A stretch of 64,000 nt of DNA from Maratus speciosus (lineage: Eukaryota > Arthropoda > Arachnida > Araneae > Salticidae). The stretch's first letter is position 1; each line of letters starts with the position of its first letter. Below the pieces are notes generated by a model that was not told the DNA's origin, did no database searches, and saw only the letters and a program-made list of their open reading frames with translations. The translations under genes and the position numbers were made by a program. The DNA lies in contig OZ010794.1 in assembly GCA_963932465.1 (NCBI GenBank), positions 212,053,748 through 212,117,747 on the forward strand, written 5' to 3'. This document shows positions 44,590 to 57,359 of the stretch, in pieces.

Positions 44590-45350
44590 GTATTCTATCC
44601 GAAGAACTGTATATTATCGATGATGGCAGGAAATGCATTTTTAACTATGATATGTGCTTTTAAATTTCCTATATTTATATGTATAAATGCTATAGTTGAT
44701 ATACTGGTCTACACAAAAGATTTCGTAAAGGTTACTGAGTATGAGCGTAAATTGTTTAAAGGTGGTTTTTAAATGAGTTACGCATTTTTACGCTGAACTG
44801 CATTTTGTTTACTGAAGCAATGTTTGTAGAATGTAGATAAAATGGTATACAGGGTCACGCAAAGAATTGGATACATGGCCGTTTAAGGATGATAATTTCT
44901 AGAAACATGATTTCAGTAGTTCTAAGAGTTTTTTAGTTTGAATTAAATTTTAGCTAAATAGTGGCGGGTAATAAAAGTACTAAAACTACAGGACTGAACA
45001 AAAGTACTCAGGTATGTTTCCATCTATTAGTATAAATTGCTGAATGAGAAATTTCAACTTGTTATCCACTTTCTTACTAAACTAAATTTTCCCATTATAT
45101 AGTATATATATATCAATCTACAGATCAAATACAGAGCTGTTGAAAATAATTGGGATACATAAGTGGCTAAGGACGGTAACTGCTGAAATCAGGATTTCAA
45201 ATGTTGTATCTGTTCTCTACAATGTTTACTTAGTTATTTTATTTACCTTATTTCCCTAAATAACGAAGTTTTTAAAAAGATTTCAGGAAGTGTTGGAAAG
45301 TGTTTCATAATCTATGCTTAACGCATGATTTATCTTTCTTGTTTAAAGAT
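44590..45350. repeat. Dispersed repeat, copy 2 (pair with 37730-38760)
   Basis: Shares TTTTTACGCTGAACTGCATT, GTCACGCAAAGAATTGGATA, CTTATTTCCCTAAATAACGA and GTGTTGGAAAGTGTTTCATA with the earlier copy. It lacks the fold-back and TCCCGTCG insertions found there. Confidence 0.75.
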
Positions 45351-45728
45351 GCAGTTAGTATTAAGAAAAAATGCACCAGACTAGTTTTTCAAACCGATTA
45401 TGATGCAATCATAACAAAGGTGTCATTAGACTCTTGAATGGCTGCTAACATCTACGTTTTTAATATCAAATAAACATACTTGCACCAGAAATTTTCGATA
45501 CTAAATAAAATATACCTTTTTTTTTTTTTTTGATTTTTTGATTTTTCAAAATGTACCCAGAATACCCCTATTATTTTTTCCCCTTTGTTTTGGAACATAA
45601 ATAATTTGTAAAAGCTTAGAAGTTTGCTACTATGCTCTTTCTATGTAAAAAAAAATATGATGAAGTACTATTCTCAAGCTGCGTAAAGTTTTGTTTTTGA
45701 ACAAAATTTGTTGCCTCATTGAATCGCC

Positions 45729-45946
45729 TTAATCTCTTCAAGGGTGGTGGTTCATTTTTGGACCACCTAATTTTAATCCCTAAATGGGATAATGACACCA
45801 GAATTTTAGTTTGAAAACTTTCGTTTTATTAAGTACGTGAAGAAAAGCTTTTACTTATTTTAAAATAAATGTCATTGTTAATTCCTTTGTCATTAATTCA
45901 TTTCAGTGTTTTACTAGTAGAAGTGCCTTGCCTCTGAAAGGATTAA
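45729..45946. mobile_element. TTAA MITE
   Basis: TTAA at 45729-45732 and 45943-45946; TCTCTTCAAGGGTGGTGG at the left, GCCTCTGAAAGGA at the right, ATGACACCAGAATTTTAG inside. Confidence 0.72.
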
Positions 45947-46300
45947 GGGGGCAGTTTACATCAAAATTGATCTGAAAATCGATTTCCTTTTTTTTTACTA
46001 TATTAAATGAGAGTCTGTTTATTTGAAAGAGCTTAGAAGTTTGCTGGTATGCTCTTTTAGGGCTCCCAAATGGTCCGCCATCTGTATACCAATAAATTTT
46101 AACGTCTTTCTATTTTAAAATAAATTTGATTGTTAATTCCTTTGCCATTAATTCATTTCAATATTTTACTAATAGAAGAGCTTTGCCCCTGAAAGGGTTA
46201 AGGGGGCAGTTTACCTCAAATTTATCTAAAAATAGATTTTTTTTAAAAATATTAAATGTAAGTCTGTTTACTGAAAAAGGTTAGAATTTTGCTGGTATGA

Positions 46301-46477
46301 CAGGGTTCGTACGGGTCCTTGAATTTCCAGACTAAGAAATTCTTCGGTACCAGTATTTTCTTATAGAAAATGCATCCTCAAATAAGGCGACATTTCGCGC
46401 GTTTAAACTAGATTTATTCTTCTATTAAAAAATACTGATATTTGGATTTGAAAATAACGGTACTCGTACAAATACTG
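46301..46477. mobile_element. hAT-like MITE within the tandem repeat
   Basis: Left end CAGGGTTCGTACGGGTCCTT, right end ACGGTACTCGTACAAATACTG. It interrupts the word TATGCTCTTTC of the host unit. An 8-bp duplication is not clean. Confidence 0.55.
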
Positions 46478-46651
46478 TAAGCTCTTTCTATTTTAAAATA
46501 AATTTGATTGTTAATTCCTTTATCATTAATTCATTTCAGTATTTTGTTAATAGAAGCTCCTTGCCCCTGAAAGTGTTAAGTGAACAGTTTACCTCAAAAT
46601 TTATCTAAAAATCTATTTTCTTTTCTTTTTATATATTAAATGAAAGTCTGT

Positions 46652-46868
46652 TTAACCCCTTAATTCTCGCTCCCGTCATATTCTCGGGCTGTGTCTTTTA
46701 CTCAAATTGTTTGATTCCCACCAGTTTTATAAAATAGTGAAATTGGCTATATTTTAGTATCGTTTATCCTGTCATTAAATAAGGTGAATATTTCTTTTTC
46801 ATAAAAGTGGTGCCAATAAGCAATTTGAATTTTTCAACCGTAATTTAATTCGAGCGTTAAGGGGTTAA
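46652..46868. mobile_element. TTAA MITE, CCCCTTAATTCTCGC family, copy 4
   Basis: TTAA at 46652-46655 and 46865-46868; CCCCTTAATTCTCGCTCCCG and AATTCGAGCGTTAAGGGG. The best preserved copy, with ends nearly perfectly inverted. Confidence 0.92.
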
Positions 46869-47151
46869 TGGTGTCTGTTTAATTGAAAAAGCTTAGAAGT
46901 TTGCTGACATGATCTTCCTATTTTAAAATAAATTTGATTGTTAATTCATTTGTCATTAATTCATTTCAGTATTTTACTAATAGAAGTGCCTTGCCCCTTA
47001 AAGGGTTAAGAAGACAGTTTACCTAAAAAAATTATGTAAAAATCGATTTTCTTTTTTTTAAATATTTAATGAACATCTGTTTAATTGAAAAAACTTAGAA
47101 GTTTGCTCGTATGCTCTTTCTGTTGTGAATATTTTGACACCACATTTTTAC

Positions 47152-47301
47152 ACATACGCTGTGATGGAAGGGTGGCGCAGCAGTTGAGCGATTATCACAA
47201 CTAAATTTTTACAGCATTCTTCTACTTAAAAAATACTCAGAAATTCTGTTCTGAAATAAGACGGAGAATCTGGTGCGCCACTGTTCCATCACAGCACACG
47301 G
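47152..47301. mobile_element. Fold-back element GCTGTGATGGAA
   Basis: Arms GCTGTGATGGAAGGGTGGCG and GCGCCACTGTTCCATCACAG. 150 bp, no ORF; the host unit of the tandem repeat is broken here. Confidence 0.7.
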
Positions 47302-47547
47302 TAATTATTTCTCAAGATATTGTAAATTTTGTTAATACACTTAGCGCAATTACCCACACAAATTAAAACTTTAAATGGCTTTCTCTCCATGTTCATATTT
47401 TCTTCAATTTCCTGTTTTAAAAATGCTAAGGCTTGTATTTGAGATAGAGATTTAAACTTTTTTGTACATGTTCTTTATTGTACATATGTGATAAATCTGC
47501 ACATGGAATTAGCCATCAGGTTTTTTGGATTATTAATAAAGAAAGTG

Positions 47548-47761
47548 CATGGGCTCTTTCCATGTGAACTTGTCATGTCTATCACACAGCTGAAAATCGC
47601 TATGCTTGTTGGCCACCCTTATTTTCGAAAAGTTTGCTTCGTGTTATTCAATTGATGAGATATCTCCGATAAAATAAGTCACATTTCCCGTTCCAAAATA
47701 CTGGTAGCCACAAATTGTAATATGTGATAGACATGAGAAATTCGCATGGAAATAGCCAATG
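47548..47761. mobile_element. Fold-back element with GTCATGTCTATCACA arms
   Basis: Left TTTCCATGTGAACTTGTCAT then GTCTATCACACA; right TATGTGATAGACATGAG then GCATGGAAATAGCC. Includes the core-like ACTGGTAGCCAC. Confidence 0.7.
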
Positions 47762-48428
47762 AAGATTTGTTAGATTTCATCGTTTCACACTATATATATA
47801 TATATCAGTAAAAAAATTCTATTAAATTAGTGAAAAGTGGTACTAGTCCCCATTATCTATTCTTGAATATACTTTAATTAAATCATGTGTACATATATAA
47901 ATAAAATATAGATGAAATATTAACAATAATAAAATCTACTTTTGTGTTCCATTTTTAAAAATCTAGAATAAAAATGATAAACCACAACAGTATTAAAAAC
48001 AAAACAAAAAAAATATTGAACGTTGTTTATTATTTTTTTCATGTTAGATGTATCTAAAAATGTATGCACAGTCCATGCGCACTCATTTGAAAATCTTTAG
48101 AAAAAATTGGGCAAAAATATCAATATTTAAAAAAGTAGTAGGGATTTTAAAAAATTCAACTTAAAAAAAATAATTTTAATTAAATATGCAGTTAAAAAAG
48201 AATTTTTTTTCTAAAATGTACTTAGACATAGTTAAACATTGAAATGCAGGCGACTTTACCATTTGAAACATATTTTTTAAAATAAACAAAATTGTTGAAA
48301 TGATATACTGTCCCCTTAAAAATAAAAATAAATAAATAAATTTATGTTGTTAATTGCAGAAAATTTTGCAATCTAAAGAGTTATTTAGGTCTTATAGTAT
48401 CTGATCTGAGGTACAGTTACCATGCTAT
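47762..48428. other. AT-rich sequence, no recognised feature
   Basis: Low-complexity A/T runs; a short TA tract at 47793-47806. Nothing else supported. Confidence 0.5.
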
Positions 48429-48648
48429 TTAACCCTTTCAGGGACAAGGTACTTGTATTCAAATAAATGTTGAAATAATTTAATGACACCAGTATTTACA
48501 AGAGAATTTATTTTCAAACAAGTAAAAGCATATTTTCGCGTACTTAACAAAGGTGAAATTTTCATTATAAAATTCCGGTGCCAATGTGACAATTAGGGAT
48601 GAAAATTATGTGATGCCGTGACGGCATCGCCGTCCTTCAAGGGGTTAA
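48429..48648. mobile_element. TTAA MITE
   Basis: TTAA at 48429-48432 and 48645-48648; CCCTTTCAGGGACAAGG and CGCCGTCCTTCAAGGGG. Contains ATGACACCAGTATTTACAAG and the palindrome GATGCCGTGACGGCATC. Confidence 0.8.
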
Positions 48649-50438
48649 ACATTGAAAGGAGTTTTTTCACCTTGGGTATTCCATGTCTTTATGAAATAAA
48701 GATAACATCTTCAAGAACAGAACATTTTCTCGTTAAAAATTGCTTCGATAAGAATGATTTATCTTGCTTCCAGTTTATCTAAAACGGATTACACTAATAA
48801 CAAAATAACAACAACAACAAAAAAATAGCTTTGACTTTATAGGAGATCAAGATGATTATATTTATATATTTTGAATTTTAGAAAAGCTCCGAATCAAAAT
48901 TCTAAAAAATGCGTTAATAAAATATATTATTACACCTTTTCTGCTCGTTTTTATGAAATAATGCTATACACTTTCTTTCACTATTTTTATCCCATTAACT
49001 GCCGAAACTGTAAGATTACTGTCTTAAGATAACTGTCTTCAACATTTTTACGTTTGCCATCTTCGCTTTAATTAATATTCAAACTTTCTGTAATTAATCA
49101 AGACAATTTTTAAAATTAAAAAACAGTGGTATCTAGATAGTTAATTTAAATTTATTTTTAACGGTACGAAAACGCACTATTACCTTGTAATGAGATAACA
49201 GTCACCATTTTTAGTTTTGCGGAAAAGCCAAAAATTAATTTTTAGCTCATATTCTATTAAAGCCTGAGAGCTTAAGTGCCCGCAGGTTCTGTATGTACGT
49301 ATGTATGTACATAAGGCGATAACTCTTGATAAAAGTATCCGATTTGTTTAAAATTTTAGATATAGGTTCGTTCGGATAAAGCGCTCCCCTCATTAGTTTT
49401 GCTGGTTCATTGGTTAAGTATAAAGGTGGAAATGGGGAGCTAATCCCCCCCCCCCATTAATTTAGCTAAATGGGTTTTTGCCGATTTCTTTGTTTTTCGA
49501 GGAGCATTATCCTTTGAAAAAAGAGTTTAATATACAATTAGTGTAAATAGTCTGTGAGCTTAATGCCATCAGTTTAATTCTCTTTTTGTTTTAATCCTTT
49601 TGTGAGAAATGTATGAGGAATTACATTTAATTGTTACATAACACATTTAATCCTCTTGGGAGGATTTCTTGCAGACATACATTTTTTAGGATTTGTACTA
49701 CTCTTTTCGAAAAGTAACGTTTGCAATTTTTATGGCAGAAATTAGTGATTAAACAACCAAGATTTTTTTCTATTTGAAAACAGTAGAAAACAAAATTTAA
49801 AACAGGACGAATCCAGTTTTTTAATCCTATTTTAGAAAGATGAATTGTGTAAACAACAGCTGTTCATTTTGTTACGCTTTTGTGACTGTCCAATATTATA
49901 CCGAAATTTTGTTTTCTGCTTCTAAAATTTATTCGCTAGAATTCGTGATATTCATTCGACTGTTTGTTTTCAACTAGTAATTTTTTATTTCAATCAATAA
50001 TTAACCCCAAAACAACTAATAATCCAACAATGAATGTGAGAAATGTATTCCGGCATTATAAAAGTTGAAAAAAGAAAGTCATTTTTTTAAATGGAAGGAA
50101 ATCTCAATGAATAATTCTCGGAACAAATGGGTTAATGTTTGATTTATTGCAGAAAATCTATAAATTATTTTTAAAATCAGTAATGATTTTTAATAGAAAT
50201 AATTTCAAAAGTTAGATACCAGAAGAAGTACAAAGTTTAAAATTACTATAAAAAATAACGTTCCGCGTTATTTATTGATCCATTAAAATTTTGTATAAAT
50301 TCAAGTCAACGAAGAGGTCTGGATATAAGATTCTTCGTAATGATTTCGCCCGAAAGAGAGGAAGTAGAGGTAGGTAAATACCACAAAGGTGTCAACTCCT
50401 TTTTCATTAAGAAATTCTGACTTGCATTTGTTGCCTAT
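48649..50438. other. AT-rich sequence, no recognised gene
   Basis: Includes GTATGTACGTATGTATGTAC (49290-49309) followed by a CGATAACTCTTGATAAAAG block, a pattern common at rolling-circle repeat tails, and a C run at 49447-49459. No termini or ORFs supported. Confidence 0.45.
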
Positions 50439-50639
50439 TTAACCCTCTCAGTGTTGCAGTGGGCTACTTTTTTAAAATTCAGATTTCTTGATTTCCACCA
50501 CTTTTTTGAAACGGTAAAATTACTTATGTTTTCGCCTTAATTAATATGTCATTAAATAAGGTGCATTTTACCATTTCAAAAAAGTGGTGCTAGTCAAGAG
50601 TCTGAATTAAAAAAAAGTAGCCCATCTGGCAACACTGAA
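50439..50639. mobile_element. TTAA MITE, right end lost
   Basis: Starts TTAACCCTCTCAGTGTTGC; the interior folds back (GATTTCCACCACTTTTTTGA against TCAAAAAAGTGGTGCTAGTC) around ATTAAATAAGG. The right end stops at CAACACTGAA, where the next MITE begins. Confidence 0.75.
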
Positions 50640-50885
50640 CCCTCTCGCTGCGTAATTGTTTTATCGAAATAGCTTCGCGACGAGCGTCCTTTAAGAACAT
50701 TTATTCTTTTGTAGCCGGTTTTCAAAAAAAATATATATATATATATAATTTAAATTAGAAAATACTCAGATTAAATAAGGCAAAATTTCCAATAAAAAAA
50801 TAACTGGTGGGAATAATCAAAGAGGATTAATTAGACGAAAAAATGCATCCCCGAGGAAATCTCGTGTTGTGCAGCGAGAGGTTAA
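50638..50885. mobile_element. TTAA MITE adjoining the previous one
   Basis: TGAA (decayed TTAA) then CCCTCTCGCTGCGTAATTG; right end TGCAGCGAGAGGTTAA (50882-50885). Shared core parts: AGATTAAATAAGGCAAAATT and AACTGGTGGGAATAATC. Confidence 0.75.
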
Positions 50886-51494
50886 AATAAAAATAAAAAA
50901 ATCGTTTGGAATATCCTGTACGAACTGAGAATTTCTGAATATTACAGGAGACCGAACTGGTGACGCTGAAAACTCACAATGCTAATTTAATTCCCAGACT
51001 ATCACAGATATTAACATAGACAGCTATTACATTAAAAATTAGCCTTCTTTTTGCTTATGTTAAATATACATACTTAGGGTGTTTTTAAAATTTTCAATCT
51101 AAACATCTAAGTTTGACACCATATTTATATTCGTAGGTAATATTTACATTCGGATAGCAAATGGAGAGCCATTCGGTGAAGTAGTTTGGGAAAGGGTGTT
51201 ATGAATAAGGAAAGGGCATTGTTTCAAACAAACACTTACTTCAACCAACCTATCAACTACATTTTTGCTTAGCGATCATTGCACTAATCATCATGGCGAC
51301 ATTGACCAATAGTATCACAGACCTGTTAATCGTAGACCAATCAGATCAACTGAATTCTTGTGTACAGTAGGAGTCGTGAATACATACAGGAAATTACTAT
51401 GGATTCACAGTAATTTTTCCACCGCCCCCCGAATAGTAGGTGTGAGCGCTGAAACAAAAATAGCGACTATCGTAGGCGGATTTTTTTAACGTAT
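50886..51494. other. Unassigned sequence
   Basis: No gene or repeat termini supported. CCACCGCCCCCCGAATAG at 51420-51437 is the only GC-rich spot. Confidence 0.45.
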
Positions 51495-51618
51495 GTACGG
51501 TTCCCCAAAATTTAGACACCAGTATTTTATCAAAGATTTCTTTGACTTATTTAATCTCATAAAGATAAATCGGAAATTAAAAGAAAAATTATTGGTTTCA
51601 AAATTCCAGGGACCGTAC
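51495..51618. mobile_element. Fold-back element GTACGGTTCC
   Basis: Arms GTACGGTTCCCCAAAATTT and AAATTCCAGGGACCGTAC... with mismatches. Inside: GACACCAGTATTTTATCAAA and GACTTATTTAATC, the shared core. 124 bp. Confidence 0.6.
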
Positions 51619-51762
51619 ACACGCTGACAGAAATCTCGCCAATTTTGTGCCAGCGCTCAGGCATGGTGTTCAGGAGGCGGCGAATGTTTCTCACAGTGAC
51701 GACAGCTGCTCTTTCCTTATAAAAAGGAGGAGACAAACAGCGCTGTGTCTACCGGATTTAAG

Positions 51763-52319
51763 AATGGAGTTATGAATAAAGAGGAGTAGGCATATAGCGT
51801 TTTGTCTACCAGTTGCGAGTGAAGTAACTGAGGAGGTTGTCACAATATGGCGGGTGAATTTTTTGCATTGGATAAACAGTTTCTGGTAACCGAGAAAGCA
51901 AATTTCCAGCAGAAAAATTTGAATAGAAAATGTTGCATTATTTTAGCGGGCTTTTCATGAAATATTTCTCTCACAAATATGATTAAATTTTCTATTTTTT
52001 TTTCGCGTGTCAGTTTGACCATGTATTATAATCATTTTCACTTACATTGACAAGAGTTTGTCGAGGTTGTCACAATATGGCGTAAAAGCAGGGCCTGACA
52101 ACCGGCGACGTAAACTTCCACCAGTAAAAATGAATAGCCTGTTTTTGGCATTATTTTTGACCGAAATTTTGCGCTAAAAAGGCCATTAAATAAGGAGAAA
52201 ATTTGTATTTAAATACTATCGGAAGTTTGACACGGCGGTAATCAACCCCTGCGAAAGCGGTTACAGTTGAGGCTTCACTATTTTAAGAATACGCCAGTTC
52301 CTCTTTACTAAAAGTTCCA
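51763..52319. mobile_element. TIR element (ATGGAGTTATGAATAAAG family), copy 2
   Basis: Same ends and interior landmarks as 18860-19602 (CTACCAGTTGCGAGTGAAGT, GAGGTTGTCACAATATGGCG, GCGGTTACAGTTGAGGCTTC). It lacks the TTAA MITE and so shows the uninterrupted form. Confidence 0.75.
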
Positions 52320-52375
52320 CGGTTTTGAGTGAAGTAATTGAGGATATATTTACAAGCTGTTGTTTGTTTCTATTG

Positions 52376-52535
52376 CATAGCTGCCAACTTGTACGGATTT
52401 TTGCTACCACAAAAAATTAACAGAAATTTCTGACTTATTTAATCATCAAAATTGACCATGATTCGGTAATTGAATTGGGCAAAATTTACTATTAAATTAT
52501 AGTGGAAAGTAAAATCCGTACATGTTGGCAGCTAT
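52376..52535. mobile_element. Fold-back element CATAGCTGCC
   Basis: Ends CATAGCTGCCAACTTGTACG and CGTACATGTTGGCAGCTATG, flanked by CTATTG on both sides. Inside: TTGCTACCACAAAAAATTAA and CTGACTTATTTAATCATC. 160 bp. Confidence 0.8.
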
Positions 52536-55500
52536 GCTATTGTATCGATGTCCGATTAATTCTGGGACAATATTCTACTGGTAAAAATGAATAGACCATT
52601 TTGTCTTTTTATGTCAGATATTCTATATTAATAAGTCGTTTAAATAGAGGGAAATGTTATTCTATGAAATATGTTATGAAAATGCTAGGAAATAAGAAAA
52701 ATGTTATTCTTGTTATTCTTTATTTATTTATGATTATTAATGGGCGTTTGCCCCAGCAGTAATCAAATTTATAGACAGAAAAATGTGTACGTTGTCACAA
52801 CGCGCTGCAACGAAGGGCCTGACAAGCACCATGTTAAATTTCCAGCAATTAAAATAAATAGATATTATTGCCTTATTTATAACTATGAGATGAATTTTCA
52901 TGAATAATGCTTTTAAATAAGGAGTGAATTTCTATTCAAATTTACTTGCCAAAGTTTGTCTTGCGGATATCAGGAACTGCGAAACAAGTTTTAGTTGCAA
53001 CTTCATCATTTTTAAGATGTGTCGACTCATTTTTATTCACAGCACATGGTTGAGTAATTACACAATTGTAAGATTTAAACTCCTAAGGTTAAATTCTTGT
53101 TTAATAATTTTACAACTTCAAAGCAGGTAGTTTTTTTTTCAGCATAACTCAAAAATTAACTGGCGAAATAAGATTTTATTTTGATTTCGCGTATTAGAAG
53201 TAATCTCTAGTAATTAAATTTTACTTAAAAAAAGTCAATGTTTGTTACATTTCATATATTTTTTAGAAAAATTGTTTTAAAATGCATGTTATTTGAAAAC
53301 ACTTTTCAAAATATATCTTTAAAGTTCTATAATGAGATAGGAGAAACTGCACAAGTTATATCTCTGTGCGGATTATGGGAACTCAAATATGGCATGAAAC
53401 TGGATGTTACCTTTTAAAAGTAAAACGTTGCCACAATTTTTATTATGTAGATGAACAGTACTTCAAATATAAAATATTGTATTTATATTCTGAAAGTAAA
53501 CCGAAAATTACTATTCAAATGATACCTTTCGCATCCTTACATGATAATTTAGCGATAAAATAGCTTAAAGAGGTACATTTTCCCCCATGAGTGTACAGTT
53601 ACCACAAATAAATTAATAAATAACTAATCGTATATATATAGATATGCTTTGTTTACTGGATGTTTTGTGTACGGTAGCCCAAATTTTGCATATTTTAGGT
53701 TGTTAGGGCTTATGCAAGGATAAAACCATACATCTTATTTGTGGAACTTGCGGAAATTTGGGCCTCAAGAATCTGTCTTTGTTCTATAAATATTTCCATT
53801 TTTTCAATGTTTATTGAGTTTGTATTTCCTTGTTTCGTTTTAATTGATGATATGTTTTTAATTTTTTTCATAAATGAAAAAAATTCAATTTACTTTTCTA
53901 GATGATATATATATATTTATATATATATATAACAATTACATAATTACACTTCATCGTCTATTTCCAATTACCAAAGTTAAATTAATAAATTTAGCTTCAA
54001 TACATAACCACTGACATTATACAAAATAAAGATGGAACCTATAACTTGCAATACAAAATCAAGCACAATACCACTAATTCACTAGCACGTTGCGGACGAT
54101 TAATCCGTATAAAACATATGAAAAACCACCAAATGTTGATACAATAACCTATTAAAGACAAAAGATACAAATAACCAGTAAAATATTGTTGAACCATTAA
54201 AAGACGTATCGTAAACAAATAATAGATCAGTTGGATGAATGTAGCATGAAGCTTATATAGCATTTCACTTCTTCAGGGGTATATGAAATACAAATATAAG
54301 CAAAAACATAGTCAATTTCTGTAATAGAATCCAGCAATAAGCTAAAAATTGAATTCCATTATGTACCCGATCGACTATACTCCAAAAAGTATAAATTTAC
54401 TATGCCTTATAAATTGAATTATATAAATAATTAATCAATGCAAGATCCGTAATAATGAACAGTATGAACAAAATTGGAACATTTAAATTAAAGACTTACC
54501 CAGAAAGAGAATTGCTATGACCATATCATAATCACAAACATGTATCCCACTTTAGCACAGCGAAAATCCCGCCTAATTAAATGGTACAGTTAAAAGCGAA
54601 TCCTTACGGTTTCAAAGGCTGTTATATACAAACAAATTACAACATTTCTACATACAGATAAATACATGCATCATATACTGTATTAGCGTCCACTATTATA
54701 AATTATAATAGTTTGAAATAAATCAATAAAAGTGATGTAAATTGATGTAAATTAATATAATATAAATATTTTTATTCAGTACTAAGGACAGCAAATTCAT
54801 AAGAACCAAAATAAACATAGAAACTCATAAATTCAACGTACCAATCCCCCCCCCCCCTTTTTTTGGAATATATTTATTCAATCAACATTTGCGTATAAAT
54901 TATCCAGACAACTTCTCCCTCCTCCATAATACATGTATATACATACATATTATATATACATACTTGGTTATTAGGTACATATTATATAAAAATTTTACTT
55001 CGCGATAATCCTTTAAATTATTCTAATTTTCCCGCATATTATTTATTTCCGCATATATCTTATTAAAAATCTTAATCTACAGTTTTTGGTCCCTTCATAA
55101 TTTTTTTCAGCTACCCAATCTATAGTTATATAATATCGTTATGTAATATAGTTATATATTAGTATAATATCTGTGAGAAGTTAATTTTTTATTGTCGAAT
55201 GTTTTAGAAAATCCACTTTTTTATTTTTATTTGCAATCTTCATACCACGAATCTGGTTTATCGCGCATTTCGAAGCTAGACTTTTTACTTCAAAAACATT
55301 ACTCTACTAGGTAAGAGATTCTTTCGCCTTAGGCCACTCACCTCTCATGTCATCAGTTTAGCTGCTCATCTGCGCAAGTGCGCTTTTTACTGATTTGCTC
55401 GTTTGCGTGCTTCATCAGCATTTGTTTTCTTCCGCAAGTTTAACAAAAAGCCAGTGCACTGAACTCGGAGATCCGATTCTATTTTGTTTCAAGTGCTCAA

Positions 55501-55945
55501 GAAAATGTTATCTGGTATCTATTAATCGCGTAGTATTCTATATTGCTTCTGGAGATCTTACAGCATGACATAGAGACTCATGCCAAAGCCTAATGTATTC
55601 ACGGGATTTTATTACGATGTAGGACTTGTTTAAATTTTTATGCTTCATGAATAAACGTCTCCCAGCGACAAGTTTATTTCGGTTTTCTTTTAGGGAGAAA
55701 TCACTCGATTCCTGAATTCCTTGCCTTGTTTATACTAACGCCATGGCCGTATGGATTAATAATACGACCTTCGAACAACCAGCATATTTTCTCATTTCGA
55801 CTATACTTTAAGATATCGACGTGTTCTTCACATCCACAGAATGAATTAGCATCCTAAGCCACGATTTCACTCTTAAAATGCTCGACCTGATATTAGCTGT
55901 TGCCAACAAACCTCACACTAGCACATATATATAGTTGTATATATA
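52536..55945. other. 3.4 kb AT-rich sequence, no recognised gene
   Basis: Short ORFs (53366-53563, 54039-54263 and others) have no motif. TA tracts near 53906-53931 and 54935-54960 and a C run at 54847-54857. The segment 52720-52930 has words of the ATGGAGTTATG family (AAATAAGGAGTGAATTTC), but no termini are visible. Confidence 0.5.
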
Positions 55946-56113
55946 CACGGCTCGCACCGTTCCTAAAATTTTCGCACTTTGCTACCAGTATTTTAAATAA
56001 GAATTCTTTGTGGTACGTTCTTTTAACATTTATAATAGAATTATACAACAAAGATTATCGTTTTAATTTAGTGGTAGCAAAGTGCGAAAATTTTAGGAAC
56101 GCTGCGAGCCCTG
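55946..56113. mobile_element. hAT-type MITE, 168 bp
   Basis: Ends CACGGCTCGCACCGTTCC and GGAACGCTGCGAGCCCTG; arms pair for about 45 bp through AAAATTTTCGCACTTTGCTA. An 8-bp TATATATA flanks both sides, consistent with a hAT duplication but inside TA-rich DNA. Confidence 0.78.
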
Positions 56114-56383
56114 TATATATATACTAGGGAACTCTGCCCCCTTCGTGTAGCAAACCCCAGACTGTAAGCAGATTTGAAGGTTACAAATCAGTTCCTAATT
56201 CCTCCATTTATTATTACGCATCATAATCTACCATAATAGAGAATTAAAAGTTCTTGGACTAAGAGAATGGACAGATCGGAAGAGAGCTTAAATGCTTTTC
56301 GTTTGTGTGATTCCTTAACTTGATAGTTTAGTATCGGTAATGAATAGCTAATTTCTATTCAAACTAATTTTGATACAATAGAC

Positions 56384-57351
56384 CAGTGGTTCCCAACCTT
56401 TTATCGGCCACGCCCCACCAAAGCATCTTTAAAGTCACTATGTCCCCTCCCCCCCTGTAATCTGCAAAGTATGTCTCTTATTATTTAAAAAGTGAACTCT
56501 ATTCACACGGTGGTAGTGTAATAGTGCCTTAACAATAACTATTCACTTTACATTTTTTAACTTGTCAAAGAGGTGAATCTTTTACCACAAATATGTTTTT
56601 AACATAATTTTAAAAATGCAGTGAGATTATACATCTTTGCCTGGATGCCAAAACGAGATTTGTTGTATTTTCCCAACTTCACTCAATGATAAAGAAAAGT
56701 GTTATACGGTCTGCATTTTTATCTTCACAAAATATCGTTAAAATAACATTTAACTTTGAAACTGATAAATTCATACATTTTATAATGCATTCTTGTAACA
56801 TGTAAAGAGTTGGTGTAAAATCTTTGGACGCTGACATTTCTTTCTATGGATAGCACAATACACAAGAAGTATTTCAAGATTATCATCTTTATCAAATTTA
56901 AGTAGCCATTATTCCGCATAACACATTCTCTCTTGTTCTCTTTCCCAATATCGTTAATTGGCTTCATGAATAGAAGTAGAAAACTCATTCAATAAATAAT
57001 GGAAAACGTTGGGAAATATTTTAAAAATCACCACCAGAAAAATTATAGAGAGTTTTAATACATTTAAAGATACCAAAATATTATAAAAGGTTATTCGCGT
57101 AATTATTCTGGTCTAAATCTATTTTAAATTTTTGATAGGGAACATTTTAAAAATTCAATAAAAAAACAGATTTTTTAAATTTTACTTGTATTCCATTTAT
57201 TTTTAGTCTACAATATTACTTTCCCCTAAAAAAAGACAAAAGAAACTGATAGCGAATGAGTGAGTAAGAAATTTGGGATTGCCCCCCGTAGAAGATCAAA
57301 TTGCCCCCCCCCCCCCCCTGTGTGGCGTACGCCCCACATTGGGAACCACTG
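56384..57351. mobile_element. Non-autonomous hAT element, 968 bp
   Basis: Ends CAGTGGTTCCCAACCTTTT and ATTGGGAACCACTG, a classical hAT terminus. Flanked by CAATAGAC (56376-56383) and CACTAGAC (57352-57359), an 8-bp duplication with one mismatch. Subterminal CCACGCCCC and GGCGTACGCCCC. The 87-codon minus ORF (56725-56988) lacks hAT transposase motifs. Confidence 0.88.
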
Positions 57352-57359
57352 CACTAGAC

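Larger units (their letters stand above)
45600..47125 (+). repeat. Decayed tandem repeat with nested MITEs
   Basis: A unit of roughly 200-300 bp containing AGCTTAGAAGTTTGCTGGTA, ATAAATTTGATTGTTAATTC and TTGCCCCTGAAAGGGTTAAG recurs at about 45613, 46030, 46280, 46886 and 47088. Larger gaps are explained by insertions (45729-45946, 46301-46477, 46652-46868). Confidence 0.75.
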
